Positions 7,348-15,753 of a stretch of DNA of 24,122 bases are shown one piece after another. The stretch is from Rhodopirellula sp. (GTDB taxonomy: Bacteria; Planctomycetota; Planctomycetia; Pirellulales; Pirellulaceae): contig PAXU01000058.1 in the NCBI GenBank assembly GCA_002714565.1, positions 7,935-32,056 on the forward strand, read 5' to 3'. A program made the translations under genes and the position numbers. The notes below the pieces were generated by a model that was given only the letters and a program-made list of their open reading frames with translations, made no database searches and was not told the origin of the DNA. The first letter of the stretch is position 1, and each line of letters begins with the position of its first letter.

Positions 7348-7486
7348 TAGCAAACTTACAAACACCGACATACAATTGCAGCGGGACACGGTGTTTATTG
7401 CTTGCCTGATCGATTTGTAAGAACAGCGCCACCGTTACCACCACAGGATTGCTGACATCAGTGCAGGGACAACTGATCGTTTGCTA
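7348..7486 (+). ncRNA. Candidate structured leader RNA, three nested helices
   Basis: Perfect complementarities nest inside one another: TAGCAAAC (7348-7355) with GTTTGCTA (7479-7486); CTTAC (7355-7359) with GTAAG (7417-7421), extendable to 8 bp as CTTACAAA/TTTGTAAG; AAACACCG (7360-7367) with CGGTGTTT (7389-7396). A side stem ATCAGT (7457-7462)/ACTGAT (7472-7477) fits between the last arms. The outer arm ends 32 nt before the GTG of the 664-aa protein gene and 20 nt before its SD. The AAA shared by two helices allows alternative pairings, as in riboswitch-like leaders. I match no known RNA family to it. Strand is assumed from the downstream gene. Confidence 0.35.
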
Positions 7487-7518
7487 TCCAGCCACCTATT
7501 TATAAGGGGATTTGAGCT

Positions 7519-9513
7519 GTGCTTCGCCGAATCTGCTTCATTGTTGCTCTTCTATTACTAACGTCTTCCAATAGTATTGACGCCGCACCGTCAGTCGAAC
7601 ACCTCTTACCAGGTACCACCAAAGCGTACTTCTCTGTCCCGAACGTTGCTGAGCTTCAAGCTCGGTTTGAAAAGACGCAAGTCTACCAGTTAATGGAAGA
7701 TCCCGCGGTTAAGCCGTTTGCAGAAGATCTGAAGAAGCAACTTCGCGATCGTTTTGATCAGGCCAATGTCCGACTTGGAATCAATCTGGAAAAAGCGCAC
7801 CTCTTCAATGCGACGTCTGCATCCACCGCAATCATCCGCCCCGATGACAAAGAACAACCACACGCAATGGCCGTTATTGCAGACGTAACAGGTGAAATCG
7901 CAAATGCTGAGAAGTTCCTCGAGCAAGTGGGCACTGAATTAGAAGAGCGTGACGCCACAAAATCGATGACGGCAATCGCCGGACAGCAGGTGATTACTTA
8001 CACCGTTCCCAACGAAAACAACCCGGATGAGAGCCACAAGGTATTCTATGTCATCTTTCAGGATCAGCTGATTGCGGCAGACCATCAGCAGGTATTAGCC
8101 GACATCATTGGTCGATTCGATGGACAGGCTAAAGATACATTAGCTGAAGTCGATGCGTACAAGGCTGCCATGGCCCGATGTGCAAAAGCCTCTGGCGAAA
8201 CTCAACCACAGATTCGGTGGTTTGTTGAGCCGTTTGGCTATGCGAGAACCATTCAGGATGCAGCCGGTGTAAAGCCACAAGGCAAAGATTTTCACGAGCT
8301 ACTCATGAATCAGGGATTCGGCGCTATCAAAGGTCTCGGTGGTTGGGTCATGGTTTCTGAAGGTGACCATGAATTCACACATCACACATGGCTTCACGCA
8401 CCGGCAGATGATGCTGGCGTACTAGCAGCTATTAAGCGTCAAGAAGAACTAGCCGCAGAAGGTATCGAGCCTGACGAACGAATTGCGGCAAAGGGGTCTG
8501 ACGTATATGTAAATGCTGCCAGAATGCTAAATTTCCCGAACCAGGGAGAAATGGCACCACAGTCATGGATTCCCAAAGACATCAGCTCATACACCTCGAT
8601 GAGCTGGAAAATTGGCAACGCCTTTGAATATGCCAAGAGCCTCGTCAACGAGATGCTTGATGCCGAACCAGGTGAAGACTTGTTTGAAGAGATTCTCGAT
8701 GGCATCGCTAATGATGTAAATGGACCGCAACTGGACATCCGTAATGAATTCGTTGCTCATTTAAAGGAACGAATGACTGTGCTTGCTGGTCATATTGAGC
8801 CCATCAACCCCAACAGCAAGCAGTGGATTGCAGCGATCGAAGTTGATGACCACGCAACTGTTGCTAAGGCCGTTGAAAAATTCATGAACGCTGAACCAAA
8901 TAAGCATGTTCACAAACACGGTGAGTTAGTAATCTGGGAAATCATCAATATCGAAGAAGAAGTCGAAGTAGATACGATCGAAATCGACTTTGGAAACGAA
9001 GGCTTTGAAGATTTTGGAGCTGAAGACTTCGGTGCCCAGGACGACGAGGAAGAAGGCGCTGAAGAAACACCGCTAATCACACAATGGGCTATCACCGTCA
9101 CACCAAATAATCACGTGTTGATTGGATCCACAGCCGACTACATCAAGTCGCAATTAGATCGCAAGGATGCCGGCACGCTCAGCGAAGCTGAGGACTACCA
9201 ACGCATGGACGCAGCTCTGGCAGCAATGGGATCCGGCAATAATAGCTTCCGCCTGTTCTCACGCCTCGACAAGACCTACAAGCCTACGTACGAGTTGATT
9301 CGTCAAGGTAAGTTGGCTCAATCGGACTCGCTATTAGGGAAGCTCACAAGTCGGTTACTCGGCGGTAGTAATGACGGTGGAGCAATCGAAAAGGTCGATA
9401 CGACCAAAATGCCAGAATACGACGTGGTTGAAAAATACCTTGGGGTATCCGGCGCATTTGTTGTAAGCGAGTCTTCCGGTTGGTTTGTAAGCGGTTGCCT
9501 GCTAGCCAAATAA
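7519..9513 (+). CDS. Secreted hypothetical protein with acidic segment (664 aa)
   Basis: No family recognised with confidence; large exported proteins of this style, starting VEHLLPGTTKAYFSVPN after the signal peptide, recur in planctomycetes. Seen: signal peptide MLRRICFIVALLLLTSSNSIDAA (cleavage near residue 23), then a long globular part without membrane helices. Two segments look like repeats of one fold (near 20-250 and 330-620), each with FxxHLKxR- or AxAxVxD-type strands, but I cannot prove duplication. A strongly acidic linker (about 477-517: EEEVEVD, then GFEDFGAEDFGAQDDEEEG) interrupts the second half and may bind cations. Start GTG with AAGGGG 9 nt upstream. Periplasmic or cell-surface location inferred. 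The upstream region is structured. Confidence 0.72.
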   Translation: MLRRICFIVALLLLTSSNSIDAAPSVEHLLPGTTKAYFSVPNVAELQARFEKTQVYQLMEDPAVKPFAEDLKKQLRDRFDQANVRLGINLEKAHLFNATSASTAIIRPDDKEQPHAMAVIADVTGEIANAEKFLEQVGTELEERDATKSMTAIAGQQVITYTVPNENNPDESHKVFYVIFQDQLIAADHQQVLADIIGRFDGQAKDTLAEVDAYKAAMARCAKASGETQPQIRWFVEPFGYARTIQDAAGVKPQGKDFHELLMNQGFGAIKGLGGWVMVSEGDHEFTHHTWLHAPADDAGVLAAIKRQEELAAEGIEPDERIAAKGSDVYVNAARMLNFPNQGEMAPQSWIPKDISSYTSMSWKIGNAFEYAKSLVNEMLDAEPGEDLFEEILDGIANDVNGPQLDIRNEFVAHLKERMTVLAGHIEPINPNSKQWIAAIEVDDHATVAKAVEKFMNAEPNKHVHKHGELVIWEIINIEEEVEVDTIEIDFGNEGFEDFGAEDFGAQDDEEEGAEETPLITQWAITVTPNNHVLIGSTADYIKSQLDRKDAGTLSEAEDYQRMDAALAAMGSGNNSFRLFSRLDKTYKPTYELIRQGKLAQSDSLLGKLTSRLLGGSNDGGAIEKVDTTKMPEYDVVEKYLGVSGAFVVSESSGWFVSGCLLAK

Positions 9514-9548
9514 GCACGTTGTTTAACGCAACGATCACGACGCTAGTA

Positions 9549-9565
9549 CAGAGCTATTCGCTCTG
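9549..9565. terminator. Hairpin between convergent genes
   Basis: CAGAGC-TATTC-GCTCTG forms a perfect 6-bp stem with a 5-nt loop, centred in the 71-bp gap between the converging 664-aa and zinc-ribbon protein genes. Only loosely T-rich sequence follows, so it is an imperfect bidirectional terminator candidate, supported mainly by position. Confidence 0.42.
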
Positions 9566-9584
9566 CAACTATTCATTCTTCAAA

Positions 9585-10400
9585 CTATTCACTTTTCAAA
9601 TAGACCCGAATATCCCGATGACGGTCGAACTTCTCTCGTGTCCATCTGTATTGGTGATCTGCAAACCAGAATTTGGCGTCCGTCATCACTCTGTTTAACG
9701 TGGTAACGTGCTCTCTACGCGGACTGTCGGGACGGATGACATTATTGGACAAGATGACCATGTAAAAGGTCATGTCAGTTGGCACTTGGAATTCAAAGCG
9801 GCCATCACTGCCTGTACGCGTCACGATACCACCACCTTGCTGCAAATCCAGTACGGACCCAGCCGTGTAATCAATGGCACCCGTGCCAGGCTCTATGGTT
9901 TCATAATCCATCTTTTCACCAGGTGTCCAGTCGGTCGGCACGAGCAACAACACTGCACCGCCATCAGGAGCCTCGGGGTCATCTGACTGAGGATAGGTAA
10001 CCCGCCCGCGTATGGTTACTTCGTCCATCTGTGCTAAATCAGCACCGTCTTGATTTGTCACAGGTCCGCCACCAGAGAGCATACCTAGAAAAAATGAAAG
10101 CACTGAAACACAAAGTAATAATGCACCGAATCCATAAATCGATGTACGTGCAAAGGCGACTCTACGCCGATCCACACCAAGTGTCGCACCGTTTGCCTTG
10201 CCGCGCCGCATTACTTCTGTGACTTCCTGGTCCTGGGTAAAAGGATTGGTTGTCGGCTTTTTGATCTCTTTTTTCGACTCAGTCGCCCGAGGTGCCACAC
10301 CAACATGCCGGCAATTTGGACAGCGAATCGGGTCGCCTGCTTGCATTTGCGGCACCTGAAGTGGTTGATCACAGTGCTCGCATTGGAATTGAATTGTCAT
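9585..10400 (-). CDS. Zinc-ribbon, single-pass membrane protein with extracytoplasmic domain
   Basis: 271 residues in three parts. Residues 1-40 form a small zinc ribbon (C7-x-x-C10 and C27-x-x-C30, with IRCPNC) like those at the N-terminus of many planctomycete proteins. After a polar linker rich in Lys and Arg comes one membrane helix (about 86-109, SIYGFGALLLCVSVLSFFLG). The rest (from about 125) has alternating strands, VTIRGRVTYP then GGAVLLLVP and SDGRFEFQVP, typical of a carboxypeptidase-regulatory/transthyretin-like beta-sandwich. By the positive-inside rule the zinc ribbon is cytoplasmic and the sandwich extracytoplasmic. Function unknown. The small two-helix protein gene lies 89 bp upstream on the same strand, possibly an operon. 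No strong SD. Confidence 0.72.
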   Translation of the reverse strand: MTIQFQCEHCDQPLQVPQMQAGDPIRCPNCRHVGVAPRATESKKEIKKPTTNPFTQDQEVTEVMRRGKANGATLGVDRRRVAFARTSIYGFGALLLCVSVLSFFLGMLSGGGPVTNQDGADLAQMDEVTIRGRVTYPQSDDPEAPDGGAVLLLVPTDWTPGEKMDYETIEPGTGAIDYTAGSVLDLQQGGGIVTRTGSDGRFEFQVPTDMTFYMVILSNNVIRPDSPRREHVTTLNRVMTDAKFWFADHQYRWTREKFDRHRDIRVYLKSE

Positions 10401-10489
10401 AGTTATCCGATTGCGTCGAGCATCACAGGAAGAGCTGAAGAAGAGATATCCGAATAGCGCTGTCGCGTTTCTGCTACCTGGAGTTCATC

Positions 10490-10753
10490 TTACTCACCAA
10501 GCATTGACTCGTCGAATTCCTGATCCGCTTCAGCCGAGCCACCGGAATTGGCACTTTGGTAAGCAACAGCCAGCCCGAGTAACAGGAAATCCGTCACAGC
10601 AAGGATAACGACAACCACGGTCGTCCCCGTGAGAATCGCGATGAGACGTGAACCAGAAGTCCGTTCTAACAGTAGCAATGCGACCACAAGTACAAAAAGC
10701 AACGCAAGCAGGGACACAAAAACTGCTAATAGAGTTGTGATGGCTTTTCGCAT
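10490..10753 (-). CDS. Small two-helix membrane protein (87 aa)
   Basis: Unrecognised. From ATG 10753 it has two hydrophobic helices (about 5-29 and 37-65) joined by a short ERTSGSR turn, and an acidic tail (EADQEFDESMLGE). The frame stays open to an ATG at 10864, giving 124 residues, but the extra 37 residues are unlike a membrane-protein N-terminus. That start would also leave only a few bases to the longest frame of the divergent hydrolase, with no room for promoters, so I prefer the internal ATG. No strong SD at either. It lies upstream of the zinc-ribbon protein gene on the same strand; both are envelope proteins and may be co-transcribed. Confidence 0.55.
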   Translation of the reverse strand: MRKAITTLLAVFVSLLALLFVLVVALLLLERTSGSRLIAILTGTTVVVVILAVTDFLLLGLAVAYQSANSGGSAEADQEFDESMLGE

Positions 10754-10936
10754 GATTGATTCCAGAGTCGGTCCAGCATTTCTTCCTGTTTGCCGTATCC
10801 CCCCTAAGTTACCAATAATTCGCTCTGCTGTGGTCTTGCCTGAGAGATATTCCAATTTGGGCATTATATGAATATGTTTCCAAATGAATACCGCAAGCCA
10901 AAAAGCTATATGCGGAATTCAGTCTTGATAAGTCGA

Positions 10937-10942
10937 TATAAT
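10937..10942 (+). promoter_or_regulatory. TATAAT -10 box before the large secreted hydrolase
   Basis: Perfect TATAAT inside what would be the N-terminal coding part if the first ATG (10868) were used. A transcript starting near 10949 supports a downstream GTG or TTG start. No -35 at the right distance; a TTGATA lies only 6 bp upstream. Confidence 0.28.
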
Positions 10943-10981
10943 AACGAGGCAGCTATTTCGGACACTCTAGCGCTATATAAA

Positions 10982-13375
10982 GTGACCAATTTGCACGATC
11001 TTTTATCAAATCTGAATTTCAGGATTCGCCAACTGCGATATGGTTTGGTGATCTGGGCAATAGTTCTATGTCCATTTGTAATTGGTCACGCTGCAACGTA
11101 CACGCTAAAGAATAATGTCCAGGTGAAGGGCGAACCGGGAAGGCTTACTTCCATCGTTGTAGAACCCGGCACTGCAGTCACACCGAATCCGGACGTATCG
11201 GAAGGTATCCGATCTGTGTTATTTACAGATGATGGTCTTCGTCGCACATTCTTTTCTCAGTTCCAAGTACGAACCGTCGCACCATCTGAACGTGAGAATC
11301 TCGAATCGATAAAAATAGACCAACGAGTGTCCAGCGCGGGTAAACGCCTTGTTTCCATTGGCGCCATCGTGCGAATAACACCTTTCGATGAATACGGACG
11401 TCGATCATTTCACGTGATTGGTGTACGGGGCCCAATGCAAATCGTACAGGGAATCACAGAGATCACTCCACGCTACACCAAGCTCGAGGCTCTGGCGATG
11501 AAAAACTCGATCGTGTGGGAGTCACGTGTATCCACGACATCCATCTCCACCAACGTGCTCCGCAATGTTCTCTACAAACAGCTCAACATGAACGACGCCG
11601 GAGACCGACTGCGGATCGTAAGACTGTTTATGCAAGCGGAACTATATCAGGACGCCTTGGTCGAGTTACAAGCAACACTAAAGCAATTCCCGGACTTGAA
11701 GAACCTGGACCAACAATCTCAACTTTTGCATCAACAGGCCATCGAGCGGCTCATCAGCGAAATTGAAAACCGAAAGGAAGGCGGGCAGCACGAACGCGTC
11801 TTCAAATGGCTGGCTAATTTTCCAACCACGGGCGTCGCGGTGGAAACGCAATTGCGAGCACGTGACTTGCTGAAGGAATTTGCTGACGAAGCCCAACAGC
11901 ACAAACGCGCACTTGATCTCTTCGAATCATTACTCGAGGAAGTCACTGATGCTGACATGAAAAAGAAGATTGAACCGATCCATCAGGAAATCAAAGACGA
12001 ACTTAATTTAAACACTCTCAATCGGATGTCCGATTTCTTACGACTCTCTACCGATGACACAATCTCGCCAGAGTCGAAACTATCGATGGCAATCAGCTCA
12101 TGGTTGCTTGGTGCTGGAAACATCAATGAGAATCTTGCTGTTTCGGTATCACTTTACAATGTTCGAAATGCCGTCCGGGAGTATCTTGCTACAGACGATC
12201 TGGCAACGCGCCAAAACCTCTTAGAGAAGCTGCGAACTCTTGAAGGTTCCAGTCCCGCAAACATCGCCATGCTGCTGCAGGCAATGAAGCCGGTCACACC
12301 CTATGAAATGGGTGAGACGGAAGTGCCGGGAATGTACACCATTTCCATCGATGGTCTAGGCAGTAAACCGGTTGAGTACACCGTACAGTTGCCGCCGGAT
12401 TACGACCCCTATAGAAGTTACCCTTGCATCGTGGCATTACATGCTGAGGGTAAGTCTCCGGTAGACCAGATCCAGTGGTGGTGCGGAAATCTGAACAAAC
12501 GAATGAACATGCGAATGGGCCAGGCCGGACGGTATGGTTACGTCGTCATCGCACCCAAATGGACGCGGGACGGAAAAACCAATTACGGTTTCACTGTTCA
12601 TGAACATGCAGCAGTCTTGTTGAGCCTTCGTGATGCATTGAAGAAATTCTCCATCGACAGCGATAGAGTCTTTTTATCTGGTCACAGCGAAGCAGGCACC
12701 GCTGCCTGGGATATCGGACTTGCCCACCCGGATCTGTGGGCAGGTGTTATTCCAATCGTCGCAACGGCTGAAAAATACATTGGTCGCTACTGGCAAAATG
12801 GCCGGCAGGTGCCATTTTATTTTGTGATGGGCGAGATGGATGGCAACCAGCTCGAGATAAACTCCGGCGAGTTCAATCGTTACCTACAACGCACCGGATT
12901 TGACACGATGATTGTTGAATACCGGGGCAGGGGGCATGAACATTTTCAGGATGAAATCCATCACCTGATGCGTTGGATGCGAGCTCATCGAAGAGCTTTT
13001 ACACCAGAGAAGTTTACATGTTCAACGTTGCGACCATGGGATAATTTCTTCTTCTGGGTCGAAGTCGATGACTTACCGGAAGACAGCATAGTGATGCCTA
13101 TCATGTGGCCCAAGCAAAACGTACGTGATGTGGAAGTGGTTGCCGAAATCGTGTCAGACAACCGAATCCGAGTCAAAACAGCTGCGAACAAGATCACTAT
13201 CTACTTCACACCAGACATGATCGACTTTGAACAACGGGTGAGTATTTATACGAATTCCTCAAATACAACCAAAGCCATCGTCCCGTCAACGGAAGTCATG
13301 CTCGAGGATGTTCGGACACGTTGTGATCGCTTTCACCCGTTTTGGGCGAAGCATGAGTACTCGCGAAGCAGATAA
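10982..13375 (+). CDS. Large secreted alpha/beta hydrolase (esterase or peptidase-like)
   Basis: Numbering from GTG 10982 (797 aa). A basic then hydrophobic stretch (RIRQLRYGLVIWAIVLCPFV, ending GHA) is a signal peptide. Next comes a beta-rich N-terminal part, then a helical, TPR-like middle (about 190-350), then an alpha/beta hydrolase domain from about 450. There the nucleophile elbow is SGHSEAG (S569), the acid is probably D620 in GEMDGN, and the base H652 or H654 in GHEHF. Fold and triad suggest an esterase or an S9-like peptidase; substrate unknown. Start uncertain: the frame is open to ATG 10868, but the upstream codons look non-coding and contain a -10 box; TTG 10991 is another option. 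Convergent with the methyltransferase gene (7-bp gap). Confidence 0.78.
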   Translation: MTNLHDLLSNLNFRIRQLRYGLVIWAIVLCPFVIGHAATYTLKNNVQVKGEPGRLTSIVVEPGTAVTPNPDVSEGIRSVLFTDDGLRRTFFSQFQVRTVAPSERENLESIKIDQRVSSAGKRLVSIGAIVRITPFDEYGRRSFHVIGVRGPMQIVQGITEITPRYTKLEALAMKNSIVWESRVSTTSISTNVLRNVLYKQLNMNDAGDRLRIVRLFMQAELYQDALVELQATLKQFPDLKNLDQQSQLLHQQAIERLISEIENRKEGGQHERVFKWLANFPTTGVAVETQLRARDLLKEFADEAQQHKRALDLFESLLEEVTDADMKKKIEPIHQEIKDELNLNTLNRMSDFLRLSTDDTISPESKLSMAISSWLLGAGNINENLAVSVSLYNVRNAVREYLATDDLATRQNLLEKLRTLEGSSPANIAMLLQAMKPVTPYEMGETEVPGMYTISIDGLGSKPVEYTVQLPPDYDPYRSYPCIVALHAEGKSPVDQIQWWCGNLNKRMNMRMGQAGRYGYVVIAPKWTRDGKTNYGFTVHEHAAVLLSLRDALKKFSIDSDRVFLSGHSEAGTAAWDIGLAHPDLWAGVIPIVATAEKYIGRYWQNGRQVPFYFVMGEMDGNQLEINSGEFNRYLQRTGFDTMIVEYRGRGHEHFQDEIHHLMRWMRAHRRAFTPEKFTCSTLRPWDNFFFWVEVDDLPEDSIVMPIMWPKQNVRDVEVVAEIVSDNRIRVKTAANKITIYFTPDMIDFEQRVSIYTNSSNTTKAIVPSTEVMLEDVRTRCDRFHPFWAKHEYSRSR

Positions 13376-13382
13376 CGGCCCA

Positions 13383-14606
13383 TCAGTCAGTGGCCGTGAC
13401 TCGCAAGTCGTCTATGTACATAGTACCCGTGCCACCGAAGAGTCCGACTCTAATAATCGCCTCTCGTGCAATGGACGGAACCTCGATTTCCTGAGATTCT
13501 TCATGCCAATCCTTTGTACCTTGAAACGGCCCTAGCATTGCGAATCCGACAGGCTTGCGATTCGAGTCATAAAACGCGACGACCACAGCTGGTCGCTCGT
13601 CACTATTCCTGCCCGGCTTAAGCCCGTAGTACTTTAAACGACCGGTCAATGAAATGCGGGGAACGACACCACCATCAATTGCAAATCCCTGCATCAAGTG
13701 AGCGTGCTTGCCAGGCAGGTTATTGGCAATGCGCAAATAGTGTTCGCCTTCTGGTGCGGATTTAGACTTAACAAGCCGCGACTGCCGTTGGTAATACCAA
13801 CCGGGAACAAATCTTGATTTTGACTCGCCCGATTGCTCTTCAAAATTACCATTGGTGATCGCTGGATTTGCCGGATCAGGTTTTACTTGCCGCGTATCTT
13901 CCGCAGCACCCGTCATCGGAACAAATAGAGTAGGGCGGAGTGCCTCGGACTTCATCTCGCCATTTTCTTTTCTAAGCAGATAGAGTGTTTGCTGATAACG
14001 TTCACCCACCGGGATAACAATTAAACCACCTTCCTTGAGCTGATCGACTAATGGCTTCGGCACACTCTCTGGTGAACACGTGACGATTATCTTGTCAAAC
14101 GGAGCATGCTCGGGCCAGCCTTTGAAACCATCGCCATGCCGTGGGTAGACGTTTTCATACTTCAGTCGGGCCAAATCGCTAGCCGCTTGTTCAGCCAGCT
14201 CCTGGACGATTTCAATCGTGTATACCGATTTCACTAACGGGCTCAAGACAGCCGCCTGATAACCACTGCCTGTCCCAATCTCCAGTACTTTGTCTTCCGG
14301 TTGCGGGTCGAGTGCTTCGGTCATGTAGGCGACAACAAACGGAGCGGAAATCGTTTGTTTTCCACCAATTGGCAGAGACATGTCCAGGTATGAATTATCC
14401 CTGAAGGGAATCGGTACGAACTCATGTCGCAAAGTTGTTCGCATGGAATTAACAACGCGTATGTTTTTCACACCCGCGCTGATGATCGCAGTGCTAACCA
14501 TCTTGCTGCGTTGCCGAACCCACTTAGCTTGATCCTGCCCGTGGAGCGTTTCGGCTGAAACAAAGATAGACAAAAGTAGAATGATCGCTGTGACTTGCTT
14601 TTCCAT
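13383..14606 (-). CDS. Exported protein-L-isoaspartate O-methyltransferase with C-terminal beta-sandwich-like domain
   Basis: PCMT enzymes use S-adenosylmethionine to methylate isoaspartyl residues in aged proteins and start their repair. Seen: signal peptide (MEKQVTAIILLLSIFVSAET), then a complete PCMT domain: the TISAPF segment (85-90), SAM motif I LEIGTGSGYQ (108-117), then DKIIVTCSPESVP and the GGLIVIPVG strand. About 160 extra residues (NGNFEE to YIDDLRV) resemble a galactose-binding/CBM-like jelly roll. Typical PCMTs are about 210 residues and cytosolic. Export is odd because SAM is cytosolic; planctomycete internal compartments or retained folding could reconcile this. Start ATG 14606 has AAAGGGTAGG upstream; GTG 14627 in frame lacks an SD. 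Family confident, location inferred. Confidence 0.85.
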   Translation of the reverse strand: MEKQVTAIILLLSIFVSAETLHGQDQAKWVRQRSKMVSTAIISAGVKNIRVVNSMRTTLRHEFVPIPFRDNSYLDMSLPIGGKQTISAPFVVAYMTEALDPQPEDKVLEIGTGSGYQAAVLSPLVKSVYTIEIVQELAEQAASDLARLKYENVYPRHGDGFKGWPEHAPFDKIIVTCSPESVPKPLVDQLKEGGLIVIPVGERYQQTLYLLRKENGEMKSEALRPTLFVPMTGAAEDTRQVKPDPANPAITNGNFEEQSGESKSRFVPGWYYQRQSRLVKSKSAPEGEHYLRIANNLPGKHAHLMQGFAIDGGVVPRISLTGRLKYYGLKPGRNSDERPAVVVAFYDSNRKPVGFAMLGPFQGTKDWHEESQEIEVPSIAREAIIRVGLFGGTGTMYIDDLRVTATD

Positions 14607-14710
14607 CTCTGACCTACCCTTTGTCACAGTTGTTTTTTTACTGTGGTTACTAGAAGAAAAGAACGACTAAATCCAGACGACACGTCGGTAATTAACGGTT
14701 GCTTGAACCT

Positions 14711-14791
14711 TAACTTATAACAGCCATCCCCTTGTTTGTAATAAGTTAGTTTGAAACACTAGAGATTGGCGATACCAATCCTACGTAGGAT
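14711..14791. promoter_or_regulatory. Inverted repeats in the methyltransferase/aldolase divergent region
   Basis: Two symmetric elements lie in the 227-bp gap. TAACTTAT (14711-14718) and ATAAGTTA (14741-14748) form a perfect 8-bp inverted repeat with a 22-nt centre. ATCCTACGTAGGAT (14778-14791) is a 14-bp perfect palindrome 42 bp before the aldolase ATG, overlapped by ATTGG-CGATA-CCAAT (14765-14779). Either could be an operator for the aldolase or for both genes. About 1.5 perfect 14-bp palindromes are expected per 24 kb by chance. Confidence 0.35.
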
Positions 14792-14833
14792 GGATGCAGA
14801 TTTCGAAAAACCTCTTTGAATTAGATTCCAGGC

Positions 14834-15631
14834 ATGAGAACAAATCCAGTAAAAGAAAAGCTTCGCAACGGACAACCAACCTTTGGCACATGGCTGACTC
14901 TCGGCGATCTATACGCCACCAGAGTCATTTCGCGACTTGGTTGGGACTGGGTGACTCTGGATATAGAACACTCCGCCATTGACTGGCAACAAGCGACAAC
15001 GATCTTTGGTGCAATCGCTGACGCTGGATGCGTGCCACTTGCCCGCGTGCCGGAAGGTAATCATCATTACATTAAGCGAGTGCTGGATGCCGGTGCCTGG
15101 GGAATCGTCGTTCCAATGGTTGATACGGTGGAACAAGCAAAAACCGCGATTGCAGCTGCGAAATATCCACCGGAAGGCAACCGCAGCGTAGGCGGAGGAA
15201 TGCACTCGATGAACTTTGGCGCAACTGCCGGCGATTATCGCGCACAAGCCAACGATGAAATTCTGGTCGTTCTCCAAACAGAGAGCCCGGAAGGTGTGGC
15301 CAACGCCGAAGGCATCTACAGCCTTCCCGGTTGTGATGCGATCTTCATTGGCCCCAACGATTTGAAATTCCAAATGCGGGAGCCTGATGGCACGTTCCCA
15401 ACCGATGAAGAGCACGAAGCTGCAATTCAACGCGTTATTGAAGTTGGTAAGCAAGTGGGTTGCCCTACAGGTATCCATGAAATGGACACTCAGGGCGCTC
15501 TGGCAAGAGCAGAGCAGGGCATGCAGTTTATTGCAGTTGCAAGCGAATTGAAGTTCATGACAGAAGCTGCAACCGCTGCCGTGGAAGAAGTGCTACCAGA
15601 AAACGTCGCACTGGATGTTGCCCGATACTAA
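14834..15631 (+). CDS. HpcH/HpaI-family class II aldolase
   Basis: Metal-dependent TIM-barrel aldolase, 265 residues, of the family with 4-hydroxy-2-oxoheptanedioate aldolase (HpcH) and 2-dehydro-3-deoxyglucarate aldolase (GarL), which release pyruvate from 2-keto-4-hydroxy acids. Key residues fit one position off E. coli HpcH: H46 in DIEHS, R71 in ARVP, metal ligands E150 in LQTES and D176 in [17 protein letters not shown] (87-98) is also conserved. Precise substrate cannot be told. A link to sugar-acid breakdown with the KDG-kinase-like gene is possible but they are not adjacent. Start ATG with a short AGG nearby. Divergent from the methyltransferase gene, with palindromes in between that may control it. 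Confidence 0.9.
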   Translation: MRTNPVKEKLRNGQPTFGTWLTLGDLYATRVISRLGWDWVTLDIEHSAIDWQQATTIFGAIADAGCVPLARVPEGNHHYIKRVLDAGAWGIVVPMVDTVEQAKTAIAAAKYPPEGNRSVGGGMHSMNFGATAGDYRAQANDEILVVLQTESPEGVANAEGIYSLPGCDAIFIGPNDLKFQMREPDGTFPTDEEHEAAIQRVIEVGKQVGCPTGIHEMDTQGALARAEQGMQFIAVASELKFMTEAATAAVEEVLPENVALDVARY

Positions 15632-15753
15632 TTCGACTACCGCAATTTCTTATGCTTCCGTCCACGCATGAAGTAGGATAGAGGCTTGGATATTTGCTAA
15701 TTCAAAGTCAGGTTTCATAACTAGGAATCTAGTTGCGTCAAAGGAATTCGAGC

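Larger units (their letters stand above)
6963..7518. other. 556-bp divergent intergenic region rich in symmetry elements
   Basis: No convincing ORF on either strand. Dense signals: 12-bp direct repeats, a 16-bp palindrome, a 9-bp hairpin, CAAATTGCT twice (7169-7177, 7239-7247), TTACCAAT twice (7025-7032, 7207-7214), GAGAGA/TCTCTC (7275-7280/7296-7301), a small GCATA-GCAA-TATGC hairpin with a GNRA-type loop (7316-7329), and the nested helices at 7348-7486. It separates the divergent HD-domain and 664-aa protein genes, so it must hold both promoters. It may also encode a small RNA or a structured leader. Confidence 0.5.

Noticed and set aside
6963..7518. Replication origin in the repeat-rich 556-bp gap
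   Set aside because: I find no cluster of DnaA boxes and no dnaA, dnaN or similar neighbour.
10754..10867. N-terminal extension of the two-helix protein (GGIRQTGRNAG...) and a possible dispersed repeat
   Set aside because: The translation looks non-coding and would leave no promoter space; it vaguely recalls repeat-derived planctomycete sequences but I see no second copy in the window.
13375..13397. ACGGCC...GGCCGT inverted repeat between the convergent hydrolase and methyltransferase genes
   Set aside because: It overlaps the coding end of the methyltransferase gene and has no T-run on either strand, so I do not call it a terminator.
14909..15478. 189-codon open frame on the minus strand opposite the aldolase
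   Set aside because: It is antisense to a well-conserved enzyme with intact catalytic residues and has no SD or recognisable domain.
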